From contig CM057453.1 of the NCBI GenBank assembly GCA_016271365.2, positions 1,089,273,001-1,089,337,000 of the forward strand: a DNA stretch of 64,000 nucleotides, written 5' to 3'. This stretch comes from Neoceratodus forsteri (lineage: Eukaryota; Chordata; Ceratodontiformes; Ceratodontidae). Under the pieces are notes generated by a model that searched no databases, was not told the DNA's origin, and saw only the letters and a program-made list of their open reading frames with translations. Both the position numbers and the translations under genes were made by a program. This document shows, piece by piece, positions 46,503-58,778 of this stretch. Numbering within the stretch: position 1 is the stretch's first letter; every line of letters begins with the position of its first letter.

Positions 46503-47573
46503 AGCTGAGCCAGCAGACATTGCCTCCCACTGGGCCAGTGACTCATGCTGCTGCAAAAGAGACAGAGTCACCTACCCAGTAGTTACAGAGTTAAGGTATC
46601 TCCGCAGCAGGCCCAGAATAATAGTGACTGTCCGTCCACCTCTGACGATAGTGAGTGTGACAATGCCTATTACCCCTCCTATGAATTCAGTCAGCTGTTT
46701 TGAGGTAACCCTATGACTAATTGTGTGGATGAAGCTGGGCTTTCTGGACTACCTAACCCCCCAGCTTCGTCCTTGGAGACAATGCTCCCTGGATGCGAGG
46801 TGCAAAGCATGACATCTGAGGTTGCAGACTCGCTGTGTTTTGTGGAACTGTGTGAATTGACCGAAGAAGGGGCTGATGGTCTGAGTCTTTCTGGTGACAT
46901 CAGAACTTGAACAACAATATGAGGTGCCCAACAACCCCCTTTAGTGCCACAAAGCCTAATTGTGCCCAGAACCTTCTCTAAATGAGCCAAGTGTTGTGGA
47001 AACAGAGCCTACAGAGCAAGGGCTGACAGTGCTCCCAGTTTGGACATTCCCATCCTTGCAGAGGCACCCCTCATGAATGATAAGCTCCAAAGTTATTGCT
47101 GAAAGTACAGAGACTGTGGCTGTTCCACCCAGAAACACCGACCCGAGCTGTCAAGCCAGTATTGTGCTTCAGTTATGATTCTCCCAGGTGGCCAGTGGAT
47201 TGCCTCTCAATGTGGTTCACAAAGGTGTTTATATTTCTCAGAGCTCACTACCCAAACTGAGCATAATGGCCAATTCAAGTTGATTGTTCTTCCTTCTCAG
47301 TATGGTGCCCTCCCCATCCAACCCCAAGTTAGCTGAGATGGAAGGGCTCCTCCTATATTGTTTAATGTACAGGAAGTCATAACATGAATCAGTATTGTGA
47401 TGTCTAAGTATGTTAATCATAGTGGAATCAGTACTACCTGTATGAAACATGCGTAAGTATTGTCCTTATGGATATAGTATCATGAAGTGTAGTGAATATG
47501 TATAGTAAAGTAATACATTTATGTTGACTGATGCATGATGGTACAGACTTGTAGCGGATGCCAAGTTTTCTCC
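46503..47573 (+). other. post-integrase region of the Gypsy element
   Basis: About 1.1 kb between the end of Pol and the polypurine tract, without a recognised coding domain. Short open segments (for example 46713-46910) do not resemble an envelope protein. An in-frame tail of Pol may occupy the first 200 bases. Confidence 0.5.
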
Positions 47574-47586
47574 AGGCAGGGGAAGG
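47574..47586 (+). promoter_or_regulatory. polypurine tract
   Basis: AGGCAGGGGAAGG lies immediately before the 3' LTR; in the family this tract primes plus-strand DNA. Confidence 0.75.
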
Positions 47587-49486
47587 TGTAATCCCCTTAC
47601 AAATGAGGGCTTCCTAAAGTCTTCCTTGAGTTTGCCTAAATGCTCACTGCCAAGCTGGTGTCCCTGCGTTTAGCAGTTTAAATGTATTGTCAGGAGATGC
47701 TTGTATAGCCTCTCTGTACTGTCTCTTTAAGAGTTGCCTGGATTGCATTCATACTTAATCTGATAGAAGCTCTGTTAGAAGATATACTTGTTTGCTGATC
47801 ATTTGTTAGAGTAGTAATAATATCGCAGTTTGTTCTAAACTGCCTTCTTTACCATGGACAGTTCTGTTTGTTTCCATCATCTTGGTCCTGGACTGCAGAA
47901 TGGGCCAATCAGTTCATTTGGACTCTAAAATGAAGCCTGCCTACAGGGGCTTGGTGGGGCCAAAACTTGCATGGAATTGTGGTTTGGACTTTTGGCACTT
48001 AAAATAACCTGGAGGAGGAGCCCTTATTTGTGACTGACAGACAGATCAGCCAACCTTTTGGATCTTGGGAAAGTCCCACTGCTTGCCGTTTCAGTTAGAT
48101 CTGAGTTGGGAAATGAAGAAGTAATAACAGCTCGAGATAGTTCAAGCAGCAATCCATAGTGGATTCGCGCGGGAGAACTGTGGAAAGGCCTGAGTTTGGC
48201 CTGCATGCCTGCCTGCTGTTCCAGAGAGGGGAACTTGTGTTTTTTTTTTTGGACTGAATCAGAATTTGGAGAGCAAATTAAGCCACTGAGTTGTGACCAG
48301 GCTTTAACCTGAAGAAGACCGAAGATTTGCTAAATGTGATCGGCCTGTCAAGACTTAGCTACCTCTGAACTCTGGATTGTGCAGAGACTCTGTAATTGCG
48401 ACCAGAAGCCATTTGCCTGGTACAGTGGAATTTCCTTACATGTGAATGTGCTGTGTGCTTATAGTGGGTCGTGATTTGGTTCCCCACTGTGTGTCTGAAC
48501 TGTATGTTTGCTTGCTAGAGGCTGTATCCAGCTCCACAGACTGAATCCATATCCATTTCCATTTGCCTGAGCCCTGCTACACTGGCCCAGCCAGAATGCT
48601 GCCTACGCAGAGAAAGTCATCACGAGAGACCAGCCTGAGGGATCAGTCCCCTGCTCAGCGCCTTGAACAGGAATGACTCCTCTGTGATTCATGTGGGCCT
48701 GCTTCTCCTGGGCACTCCTAGCTCAACAGCATGGAGTCTCAATTTCATCCTGCCTGTGTCCAGTATTGGGAATCATGAGTAAACATCAGGGTAGCTCCTG
48801 CAAGAACAACTAAATCTAAAAGTGTTGTCATCTGATTGCTTTGTTGACTTTTCTTTCACTAATTGAGCTCTCCGCCCGGATTACAAATAGTGTGTATTGT
48901 GCATGTTGCTTTCTTCCTTCACTGGATCCCAACCAGCTGCAACATTCCTGGCTAGCCACTGTTTTCCTACCTGTGTACCCAGAGTGTGTGACTGTTTTGG
49001 GGCTCTGAACTGCTTGCATAACTGTCTGATTAATATAGCGTTTAAGCAAATCAACCTAATTACGCCTCTCCCTTGTTAAAGTACCCTGAATAAATCAGAT
49101 TTAACTTTGTTTGCATTTAACCTGACTATGGTTCTAGTTTGTGCTACAAGTATTGTACTGTTGCTATTTGCTGTGCTTAACCTTGTTTTACAAGGGGTCC
49201 CCAGGGTCAAGCTAGAGGAACCAGTCCTGGTGGTAACTGCAAACAGTGTGGGTAATTGCCTGGTGAATAAGGGTCATTGTGAAATAATTATTGTTTATTG
49301 TTCAGGCCACTAGAAGGGAAAGAGGGGGTTACAGTGTCCCAGAGGGCTGTGCCCAGGTTAGCTTGACCACTAACAACCCTGATAGCTGGGTGGAGGCACC
49401 CATTTCATTACCCAGGCCCCTTAACCTGCTACTAGCCAAGCAGGCAGGGATAGTAGCCCTTGGGATAGCACCACCTAGGGGTTACA
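47587..49486 (+). repeat. 3' LTR of the Gypsy element
   Basis: It begins TGTAATCCCC and ends AGGGGTTACA; full-length partner of 39095-41000 with scattered substitutions and indels. AATAAA at 49089-49094 is conserved. Confidence 0.92.
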
Positions 49487-49490
49487 TACA
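49487..49490. repeat. target site duplication TACA (3')
   Basis: It follows the 3' LTR end and matches 39091-39094. Confidence 0.75.
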
Positions 49491-49764
49491 AACACTGAGA
49501 CTAGCTACCACACTTTAAACTGCAAATATACTTCACATGTTAAACTGAATGCTATGCAGTGAGAAATTAAGAAACTGAGCAAAACACGATTTTAGCATTA
49601 AAATGTATTGGCACCATAGCCTAGTGTTATTGTGGGGCAGGGGACTGCTTAAATGCTTCAGACACAATGCCAGAACTGTACAATATGTAGGGATAATTAA
49701 GGATAAGTGAAGGAAAGAGAAAATTGTTTAACCAGAAAAGTGCTAAGGCGAAGTTTGTTTCAGG

Positions 49765-49900
49765 TGCTACCTGTGAGCACATGGAAGTTAAGTGACTTAC
49801 TCAGGGTCATACAGTATGCAAATGGGGGCTGTGAGATTCAAACCCAGGTCTCCAGGCTTGCAGCTCAGTGCTCTTGACTACTATGCTATACTGCCTATAT
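49765..49900 (-). mobile_element. MIR-like CORE-SINE
   Basis: Read on the minus strand it opens with a tRNA-like head: an A-box-like TAGCATAGTAG, then a B-box-like GGTTTGAATC (complement of 49835-49844). The head is followed by a core with ACCCTGAGTAAGTCACTTAA, the signature of MIR/CORE-SINE elements. These are short Pol III-derived retroposons mobilised by L2-like LINEs, and an L2 remnant lies in this window. Ends are approximate. Confidence 0.85.
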
Positions 49901-51435
49901 CTATATACAGAAGAGAGGAGGAGGAGTTGCTCCTCGCATTACAGACCCTGTGAGGATTCCGATGTAAATACTGTTGCTGAATACCCTGGCTATGGCAACC
50001 AAAGGCTGGAATAAACTCAGGTCACTTGAGCTAAAGACCTGTGGTAAGAGACCCTGATTTTTGAATGCAGGGGAAGGAGAATATTAAGTAAAAAATAAAG
50101 GAGGTTGATGGAATGGAGAAGTGTCAAGGGTCTCTTCCTACTCGGACCCTCATCATGGACTGCCTAAACACAGGAGTATCATAGCAATATTGCAGAAGTG
50201 GGGGAGGTGCTTCTCATGATGGCTGGAACCTGGGACAATACTATGATCACCATGACAGGGATAAGGGACCGGAACCTGGGTGCCCAAACCTGAGCCACAA
50301 CCAACATAAACAATTATACGACCCTCTCCACAATATGGAATTGCACAGAAGTGGTCTGGCAGCTGATAGAGCCATTTGGCCCAAGGAATGCTTGGAGGAA
50401 CTGAGGTTTGAATGACTGCTCAGGAATGGGGGAAGGCTAGAAGAGCTGCACTGTCTCTTGCAGGGAAATATAGTGACTGCAGACAGCCCAAGCAGGTGGT
50501 CACATCCTGATGGCCCTTAACTGTTCTACTTCAAAGCACTGTAGATCAATAAAGGCCACACTTAATTCATCGGGTGAGAGGCTTATCCAAATGGAAATGC
50601 CTTGGGCTGGTTCTTGGGGGTTGGGTGTTACTCCTTGAACTTAAGAGGCACTGCATATTCTAAGATACTGTATGCATGGTAGGACACCAAAATTGCCCTT
50701 AGCAGTGACAGGATCAGCACCAGTGGCTCCTGTAATGTGCACCCTGTGTCCTCATACACAACTAGTTACTGCTAGCCATCTATTTTACTAACAGGGAAGG
50801 AGTCAAATGCAGGATAATAACTTAAACACTATCTGGCATAATGATTTTGAACTTGCCAGGCTTATTATAGAATGGAATGTGCAGCTGACCGCATAGACCC
50901 ACAGGGTGGTGAGGGTGCAGATTACTAAGAAAATTCTTTTCAGGGAGGGGAGGATACTGAATGAGTAGCTAAAAACATGCTGAGAGGAGCAGCTGTAACA
51001 TTAGTGGGATGGAGACATATTTCAATGGATCTATACTGCCAGATCCTCATACTAACAAGAACGGAGATGCCAGAGGTTTGGCACACTACAAGAGTGGAGA
51101 CGCCGTGTAGCTGAAGAATTACACTCTCCTTCTTGACCTAGGAAGACTGGGGAAGGGCAGGAAGTGGTTGAGCCCCTGAACTTCATGCAGTCTCAGGTAT
51201 GGCTGACAACAAATCAAAACAAAACAGGGGCAACAAATTCCAAGCTGCACCAGTGTTGCTCCAGACAGGGGTTATTAAAATTGTTTTATCGTTTCTGCTA
51301 CTGTTGCATATTTGTTGGTTCATGGTTCAGGGTGCAGGTGCTTTTGGTTGCAGACTTCTCAGATGGACTTTGGGGCAGCAGATATCCAAAACCCTATATG
51401 GGGAAAAACAATATATGATGAATTACAAGTGGGGA
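49901..51435. other. unassigned sequence before the second L1
   Basis: No recognised gene. The last few hundred bases may be 5' sequence of the L1 that becomes readable at about 51440. Confidence 0.4.
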
Positions 51436-51439
51436 CTTA

Positions 51440-52090
51440 AACAAAGGTTTTGTATTTTACTAGCATATCTGAAAAAAAAGGGAGCAATCATTTTTAGCCA
51501 GGATGTGCATCTAACCTCCAAAGACACCCATAAGTTCCAGAAGTGGGGATTCTCTAAGTTATACAGCTCATCAAAGACATGTTATTACCGCGATAGCAAA
51601 CATTCTATCGTTTGAGGAGAAGAGCTTAATAATGGATGTGGGAAGTAGGTACTTAATTGTCATTAGGGAGGTTCAGGTCACACCAATCATGTTGGTGAAT
51701 GTATATGCCCCTCTTGGCTCCAATATGAATTCTATGCTAAACTGATTAAACTAGCAGCGGAAAAGACAAAGGGCCTGGTAATCACTGGGGCAGATTAGAA
51801 CCTGATCTTTAACAGTTCGCTAGACACTATATCCCACATTCTGGGCTAAATGCAACAGTCTCCAAAAAAGTAGCAGGACTGATGGAGGAACTGGGGGTAT
51901 TTTGAGACTTAAGTATCCTCAGGCCAGGGACTATACCTGCTACCCCACTTCAAGATCTATTCCAGACTAGATACTTTTGTAACATTTAAGTAGGATACTG
52001 CCAGATTTAAATCTTTATGGGTAGGAACTTTAACCTTCACTGACCACCAATCGGTGCTTTTAGAATTGGATTTAAACACCCCTGAAAAAA
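51440..52090 (+). pseudogene. L1 endonuclease domain, broken
   Basis: The blocks ILLAYLKKKGAIIFSQDVHL and HKFQKWGFSKLYSSS match the opening helices and strands of an APE-type domain, and an LVNVYAPLGS block appears near 51690-51715. Close to the end lies LTFTDHQSVLLEL, with the conserved S/T-DH catalytic histidine region at 52040-52050. It is frame-broken between blocks. Confidence 0.7.
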
Positions 52091-52739
52091 GACACTCTGG
52101 AGATTAAATGTCTCCCTACTCCGAGGTGAAGCACTGGTGACAGGCCTGAGGGAGAAATTGCATAGAGTGGTTCAGCACAACAGTGGACACATCTCCCTGC
52201 AGATCTTGTGGGACACAGCCAAAATGGTGCTAAGGGGAAAACTAATTTCTGAAGTGACACATAGGAACAGGGAGGTCATGAAATATCTTGCAATACTGAC
52301 CCAAAGTCTTACAGAACTGGAGAAAGCACAAAAAGAAAAATAGGAAATAAATAGGTTCCATACCGTAACGGAGTGGTGGGCCAAAATTAGGGATCTACAG
52401 AAATGGGAAATGGAATGGGCATTCTCTATTTTAAACAAAGGTGTTATAAGGGGCACACAGGCCACTAAGTTGTTGTCCTAAAGGCTGAAACAACAAATTG
52501 CCAAGGTAGCCATTATGAAAGTACACCACCCACACATGGGACAGTTGGTTATAAAAACCAAACAGATATCATATGCTTTCATAGCCTGCTGTAAAACACT
52601 GTATAGTCCATACCCAGAAACTACAGACCTGAGTAATAGAACCTTTTTAGACTCCCTAGACCTTTCCAAATTAGCACAAGAATAAGGCAACCTACTGATG
52701 GCTCCGATCACAGACCAAGAAATATATGACTCCATAAAA

Positions 52740-53674
52740 GACTTAAAACAAACAAATGTCCTGGACCCAGCAGGTATGGGAATCATCTATGAATGTATTC
52801 AAGAGGAGGTGACCATTCCTGCTTAAACAAGTTTTAATGAGTTGAGTGGGCAGCCCTGCCACCCACTTGGAATTATGTCACCATTTCAGTGTTATCTAAG
52901 GAGGAGAGACCCATGTACCGTAATTCCTACCACCTCATTTTGTTTCTTAATATGGACTACAAGTTATTCACAGCTATACTGGCCATCTGTATGAATACCA
53001 TACTACCCAGTATTATAGGCTTAGATCAGACAGGATTCATAATGGGCTGGCAAGCACCAAATAATATCTGCTAAACAATAAATGTCACAGCCACCATAGC
53101 ACAACTGAAAATCCCTGCCTGCATTATGAGTCTTGATGCAGAAAAAGCCTTTGATAAGGTAGTATGGAGATGCCTTTTCTGGTCCTTGAACAGGTTGGAT
53201 TTCCAGAACAATTCATCACAGGGTAAAGACCCTTTACTCTTTCCCTCAGGCATACATCTGAACAAATGGTGGCATATCCCTTAGATGAAGTTATACCAGG
53301 GAACTGGCCAGGGCTGCTCCCTCTTGCTACACTTGTTCGCCTTATTCATAGAATCCCTGGCCAAATGGTTTCTAGCCAGTCTGAAGATCCAGGGAACAGT
53401 GGTGGAAGGATGCTCCCCAAACACTGCTTTGTATGTAGATGATGTACTGTTATACCTAGAGAACACTGAGGACTCAATAACGGAGGTCTGGAAAAGGCTT
53501 GGAATTATTTTGGACTCTGCAGAATATGTCCTAAACAAATCAAAAACAGACGTCCTAAAATTTAATTATAACCTCTCACAGCAGCTTCGGGAATTTCTCC
53601 CATTGAAGTGGGATGCCACCAGAATTAAATATCTAGGGATTCAGGTGACAGAAAAACCTATCCAAACTTTATGA
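52740..53674 (+). pseudogene. L1 reverse transcriptase, broken
   Basis: The segment at 52889 has a SYRPI-equivalent (NSYHLILFLNMDYKLFTAIL), then IGLDQTGFIMGWQAPNNI. A MSLDAEKAFDKV block at about 53120-53160 holds the first catalytic aspartate. A segment from 53285 carries GTGQGCSLLLHLFALFIESL and the catalytic YVDDVLLYLENTEDSI at about 53430-53477. SKTDVLKFNYNLSQQL and RIKYLGIQVTE complete the palm/thumb. At least three frame changes occur. The reading stops just before the CR1 insertion. Confidence 0.82.
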
Positions 53675-53756
53675 GGCCAGTTTTACCCTACTGACACAAA
53701 GGGTTCAGGAAGATCTGAACAGATGGGTATTATTGAAATTCCCTCTATATTACAGA

Positions 53757-55797
53757 ATTAACTTTGAAATAATGAATAAAGAGGTAGCAGACAAAGTAAG
53801 GGCTAAAAGAGCAAGTTTCAGAAAGCAGAAGGGAACCCAAAGGGAAGAGGACAGGAAGGTGTACGTTGAGTGTCTAAGGGAAGGAGGAAAAGCTGTTAGA
53901 GAGCCAAGGCACAGACAGAGGAGGGTTTAGCACGTATTGTGAAAAAGGGCAAGACATTCTAAAGGTACATCAGTGATAGAAGAAAAACGGGGAGGGGTTG
54001 TGAGGCTCCAAGGGAGGAGGGAGAGTGTAAGGTCGGGATCTAGACAAAGCAGAAATACTGAACAAATACTTCTGTGCAGTATTCACTAAGGAGGAGAGGA
54101 TCAAGGACCACAATTGGGGAGAAGAGGCAATGAGGGGAGAAGTGCACACCAGTCCAGACACAGAGAGAGAGTTCTGGAGGAACTCACAAAGCTGAAGGTG
54201 GATAAAGCCATGGGGCCAGACCACATACACCTGAGGATGTTAAGGGAGCTGAGAAGGGAACTAGCAGCACCTCTGGCTGCCCTATTCACAGAGTCACTCA
54301 ACACAGGCATGGTTCCAGAGGACTGGAGGAGGGTGCATGTAGTCGCACTGCACAAAAGTGGCAGTAGGGAGGAGGTGGGGAACTATAGGCCAGTCAGCCT
54401 CACCTCAGTGGTGGGGAAGATCATAGAGACACTGCTGAAAGAAAGGATAGTGGCACACCTGGACTTCAATGGTGCCCAGGATCTGAGGCAACATGGATTC
54501 ACAGCAAGTTAGTCTTGTCAAACAACTCTGATATATTTTCATGATTGGGTGACTAGGGAAGTGAATCAAAGAGGGGCAGTAGTCATCACCTTCCTAGATT
54601 TCAGCAAAGCCTTTGATACCATCCCACACAGAAGGCTGGTTAACAAGATGAGTAGACTGAGCATGGGGCATAAGGTGATACAGTGGGTTAGAAACTGGCT
54701 GACAGACAGAAGGCAGAGGGTAGTGGTAAATGGGATCCAATCTAGGGAGAGATAGGTGACCAGTGGAGTACCACAGGGATCAGTACTGGGACCAGTCCTG
54801 TTCAATGTCTTCATTAGTGACAGTGCAGAGGGGCTGAAAGGAAAGGTCTGCCTATTTGCAGATGACACCAAAATCTGCAACAGAGTGGATACTCCAGGAG
54901 GGGTGCAGAAAATGAAGAGGGATCTGGAGAAGCTTGAAAGATGGTTGGAGGTGTGGCAATTGAGGTTAAGTTCAAAAAAGTGTAAGATGATGCACCTGGG
55001 CATGGAGAACCCTGGGGAGAGCTACAGAATGGGGGGGGGTGGAGGTGCTGACTGTCATCAAAGAGGAAAGGGACCTAGGGGGTTATCATATCTGATTACC
55101 TTAATGTATCAAAGTAGTGCACTAAGGCTGTAGGGAGGGCCAGTGGCATGCTGAGGTGCATAGTCAAAGGCATTACTAGCAGGAGACAGGAGCTGTTGGT
55201 ACCATTGTATAAAATACTGGTAAGGCCTTACCTGGAGTACTGCATGCAGTACTGGAGACCACACATGTGTAAGGACATAGACAGGGTGGAGGCTATCCAG
55301 AGAAGGGGCGACAAAGATGGCGCATGGCTTGCATCACAAAACATATGAGGAGAGACTAAGAGTCCTCAATATGTACTCACTGGAGGAGAGGAGAGGAAAG
55401 TAAGGGGGGACAAGATAGAAACTTTCAAGTACCTCAAGGGCATAAACAACGTGCAGGTGGGGGATCTTTTCCAATGTAGAAAAAGTATCAGAATGAGGGG
55501 ACACAATATGAAATTGGAGGGGGGGGTAGACTAAGAGGTAACATGAGGACATTTTTCTATACAAAGAGGGTGGTGGACGCCTGGAACAGTCTGCCACAAG
55601 AGGAGGTGGTGGTGGCAAGCACAGTGGAGGGGTTTAAACATGCCTGGAACAGGCACAAGGGAACACTGGGTGAGGAGGGAGTGATGAAAAGCCGTTGATC
55701 ACTCAGGGTCAGTGACTGCATACAAGTTTAGGGCTTACGGGCAGACTAGATGGGCCTAGTGGTCCTTATCTGCCTACAATTTCTATGTTTCTATGTA
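53757..55797 (+). mobile_element. CR1-type LINE, copy d, longest copy
   Basis: Plus-strand CR1 of about 2 kb inserted in the L1 at about 53757-53777 (left junction uncertain by about 20 bp). It runs from the region before the fingers through the full reverse transcriptase and C-terminal region to the 3' tail ACAATTTCTATGTTTCTATG near 55775-55795, the complement of the 3' ends of copies b and c. It is the best-preserved of the four CR1 copies and still shows FADDTKIC. Confidence 0.9.
53760..55350 (+). pseudogene. CR1 ORF2, nearly continuous
   Basis: Open segments in order are a leader with KEVADKVRAKRASFRKQKGT (53733-53930), fingers with VLEELTKLKVDKAMGPDHIH and NYRPVSLTSVVGKIIETLL (54114-54512), a palm segment with VVITFLDFSKAFDTIPHRRL (54549-54755), the catalytic CLFADDTKICNRV block (54756-55133) and a C-terminal block RRQELLVPLYKILVRPYLEY (55148-55348). 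Only a few stops and one or two frame changes interrupt it. In the family it encodes the polymerase that copies the element RNA at a nicked target. Confidence 0.9.
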
Positions 55798-56310
55798 ATA
55801 TCCTACCCTAAGATCTTTATCTCTTTCAGTGCATTCCAACCTTAATACCGAGGAAACAATTTTTAGCCTGTCAGAATTCCCTTTCCCAATATCTCTGGGC
55901 AGGAAAGAAAACCTGCACATGATATAAACTACTGCAGCAAGTGAAACAATGGGTGGAAGACTGGTTCCTGACCTGGAGTTGTACTGCTTTGCAGTGTACA
56001 TTCATATTCTGCTACTCTGGTTGCTGTCTTCTTGCATATCAACCTGGAAGAGCATGAAACAAGTGGAAGAAGGGAGGCCTTCAGGGGCTAAGCGATGGAT
56101 AGATGGTTTAGAGGTGCAAACTCTTATCTTACGCTCATTATTGTGTAGAATATGCAGACAGTGGGATACTGAACATGAGACAGTTTGAAAATAGACCCTC
56201 ACTGTGGCACTTCCAGTGATTAGGGTGGGACCCTGGATTCTTCTCATTGGCTCTGGATCTGGTCTACTATCAATGGCCTGACAGGGCTTGTGTTTTCTGG
56301 TTCAGTTTCA

Positions 56311-57955
56311 GAAACAAGAGGAATTATTTGACTTCTATACCCTGAAGCAAGCTTTTTAACCCTGAGTGCCTCCATGTAGATTGTGGGGGAAATATTTCTG
56401 GCAGCATGCTTCTATCTGCAGTTGGGTAATTCATCAAAGTACTGCTATTGTGGCGTGTTGCTAGCTGAGTCAGCTGAATGATGGCCTCACAATTGATATT
56501 TCTCAGAGGAGGACAAGCGATCAGAAGATTCACACTTAGTGAATGTGCAAATGAGAGACATTTTGAGCGGGTGGGCAACAAGGTAAAGTTTTAATTTGAA
56601 ATACACAGTTCACCAGGGAACAAGGGAAGAATCAGTAAATAAAAAAAAAATGCAGCCATGATTTAAACACTGGAGACCAGTAGCACTCTGTGTGTTGCCA
56701 GATCATTTTGCTGAATGATTGATTTGGTAGAGGCTATCGTTTGAGGGAGGGTGACTTATGTTGTATGTTGTGCAAGTTAGTGATCAGTTAGGTGGGTGAA
56801 CAGGTTGGCATTTGAGGAGCGGGTGACTGAGTTCATAACAGACACTGCTTTTTGAAACACAAAAAAAGTCTAATGCATACAGGCAAAGCGATAACTGGGA
56901 ATGTCAGTATGAGGGAAATTCTTGTTTTGTTTTTTTTTGGTACCTTAACTCATTATCACCTGGGCAGCCATATTGTATCAGATTAAGCAATGGATAGTTC
57001 GGACTTCATACAAAGCTATTGGAAGTAATGAGTTTTAAGTTAGTGTGGCTGACAGATTAACAAAAATGGCTGCTTTTTTATTTGTAAAAATTCTGAAGAC
57101 TGGCACAAGGATTTCCTTAGGTGCTGTGTCCTGGCTGATGAGACTTGTTTTACCTGTCTGTTGTGCTTTTACATCACCACGGATCCCAGCCATTCGGGAC
57201 ACAGCATTTTCCCTACCCATTTCATGAGCAGGGCTAGCTTGATTCCAGGTGCATCACTGAGGGTGGATTACATGGACCTGTTTTATTGACAGGTGGAATG
57301 TTGCTCATATGGCTAAACAGCAAAACACAGGAGCAAGTAATTTAGTGAGCCATTGGCGTGTGGTGCAGAAGGAACACACAGTGCAAAACAAGCAGAGCGG
57401 GGGCGTAACCATATATGTGCTTATGTATCGACTAGTGAGCATCATCTGATGAGCAGTATGAGCAATTGTTTCATTTGGATATTTATTTTTGAGCGTTCCT
57501 AAGTGCTCCAAGACCTTTAGGCAGTGTTTAACGCATTTGGGAGTTAAACACCTGTGCTGTATTGTACAAAGCCTCATTATGTGTGGGTGAACATTCTTTT
57601 TACCTGTATTTACAAATAAAGTTCTTTAACTTTTCAACTCAGACCTTGGTCCATTGATTTTTAGTACTGACCAGACCCACATTGTGGAGTCTTGTGATTT
57701 TTCCTTATGGCTTTCAACTCCTGGGTAATGTGCACCTAACTTACAGTGTGTGCCTCCTGACTTTGTATTGTTTCACTACTAATTCACCGAGACATTCTTC
57801 AGATCAATCTCCCTCCTGAATCATGAATGGGAATGGGGGAGACTTTAGACAAAGACCAGGTACTACATAACTGTTCCATCAACCTGTTGAGCCAACCAAA
57901 CATAGAACACTGTCAGAATAAAGTCTAAAGGAGGACTGGTGGAATTCCTCTGACA
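56311..57955. other. unassigned sequence with a dispersed repeat block
   Basis: No host gene recognised. The block at 56935-57045 (CCTGGGCAGCCAT, TTAAGCAATGGA) is shared with 19195-19345. An AATAAA at about 57617 has no gene upstream that I can recognise. Confidence 0.4.
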
Positions 57956-57959
57956 GGTT

Positions 57960-58680
57960 TTATGTTGGCAAAATGCTGATTAAGCAATCTATGCCATTTT
58001 TACCCTCAGAAGTATATGCCTTGATACACGCCGTAGGGGAAAGTACTTTCGATGTGAGCTTTAAAATGGCAAAATCATTTGAACATTTCTGGAATCAGTA
58101 TCATGTTTTGAACGATTCTCCTAACTGTTCTCCCTTTTTAGCAATCCCCCTGACAAAACCTGCTTTCAGGTACGTCACCAATTTGTTTCAAAATGAGGGA
58201 GTGAACATTTCTGATATTCTGTTGTGGTTGGAAAAGTGTTGTGATGTGCAAAATACCCCAGAGCCTATAACGGACACTGAAAACTTTTGGACTTGGGGAT
58301 GGAAAGTCAGAGTTAAAGTCAGACAAATGCTTCATGGGCTTTCACATCTCCCTAAAAGTTCCTTTTAGGGAGAGACAGAGGCATTTTATTTTATCAAGGG
58401 CAGCCAAAGTCATGTTATAAATGTGGGTCACTACAATATTTGAGTAGTGCACATGAGTTAACCAAATGCTGTTTACGTGGAGAATTGGGCCATTCCAGTT
58501 TTCATTGTACCAACACCCTTATCTGTAACCTCTGTGAAGAAGAAGGCCACACTTTTAAATCTTGCACTTGGGCTGCTCACAACTCCTTTGGTACATCAAA
58601 GAAGATTTCTATATACATAAAGCTCAGAAAAAACACAACAATGACCTTCAGACTTCAAATGGGGTAGCTAAAGCTAGAAC
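57960..58680 (+). pseudogene. L1/Tx1-type ORF1 with zinc knuckles
   Basis: A continuous segment (57973-58368) opens MLIKQSMPFLPSEVYALIHA, continues with STFDVSFKMAKSFEHFW and VSDILLWLEKC-like blocks, and ends near the HGLSHLPKSSF block. A frame change leads to cysteine-rich sequence at 58405-58560. There a first CYKCG cluster is partly decayed, a second CCLRGELGHSSFHC has one cysteine replaced by arginine, and a third CNLCEEEGHTFKSC is intact. The layout (long alpha/beta domain followed by three CCHC knuckles) is that of Tx1-type ORF1, an RNA-binding protein. No ORF2 follows. Confidence 0.72.
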
Positions 58681-58697
58681 AATGATCATTCACAAAT

Positions 58698-58778
58698 CTG
58701 ACTGTCATTACGGTATGGGACTGCACGCCCATTGGCTGTAGCTCTGCACCAATGGGCGGCAGCCCTACCGACAGTCAG
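58698..58778. repeat. 81-bp imperfect palindrome
   Basis: The ends CTGACTGTC and GACAGTCAG are exact complements, and the inner arms GCCCATTGG (58727-58735) and CCAATGGGC (58749-58757) are exact. Confidence 0.7.

Larger units (their letters stand above)
39095..49486 (+). mobile_element. full-length Ty3/Gypsy LTR retrotransposon with PNMA-like Gag
   Basis: A complete element of about 10.4 kb. It has 5' and 3' LTRs of 1906 and 1900 bp with TGTAA...TTACA ends, a 4-bp TACA duplication outside each LTR, a tRNA-Thr-like primer binding site just inside the 5' LTR, and a purine tract just before the 3' LTR. Between them lie Gag, protease, reverse transcriptase, RNase H and integrase in the Gypsy order. 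Both coding parts have stops and frame changes. The LTRs differ by scattered substitutions and small indels, so the insertion is not recent. No envelope gene was recognised. Confidence 0.92.
51440..56310 (+). mobile_element. L1-type LINE ORF2 interrupted by CR1 copy d
   Basis: Plus-strand L1 remnant. The endonuclease region is at about 51440-52090, the reverse transcriptase at 52740-53670, and the 3' continuation resumes after the CR1 insertion at about 55798, where the reading resembles the L1 segment following the palm (blocks like NILPK, then a FQ-IP-L-PRKQF-type stretch). The coding frame and spacing agree across the insertion, which shows that the CR1 is the later arrival. Frames are broken in several places. 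Confidence 0.8.

Noticed and set aside
46713..46910. Envelope gene downstream of integrase
   Set aside because: The frame is short, without a signal peptide, fusion segment or membrane anchor.
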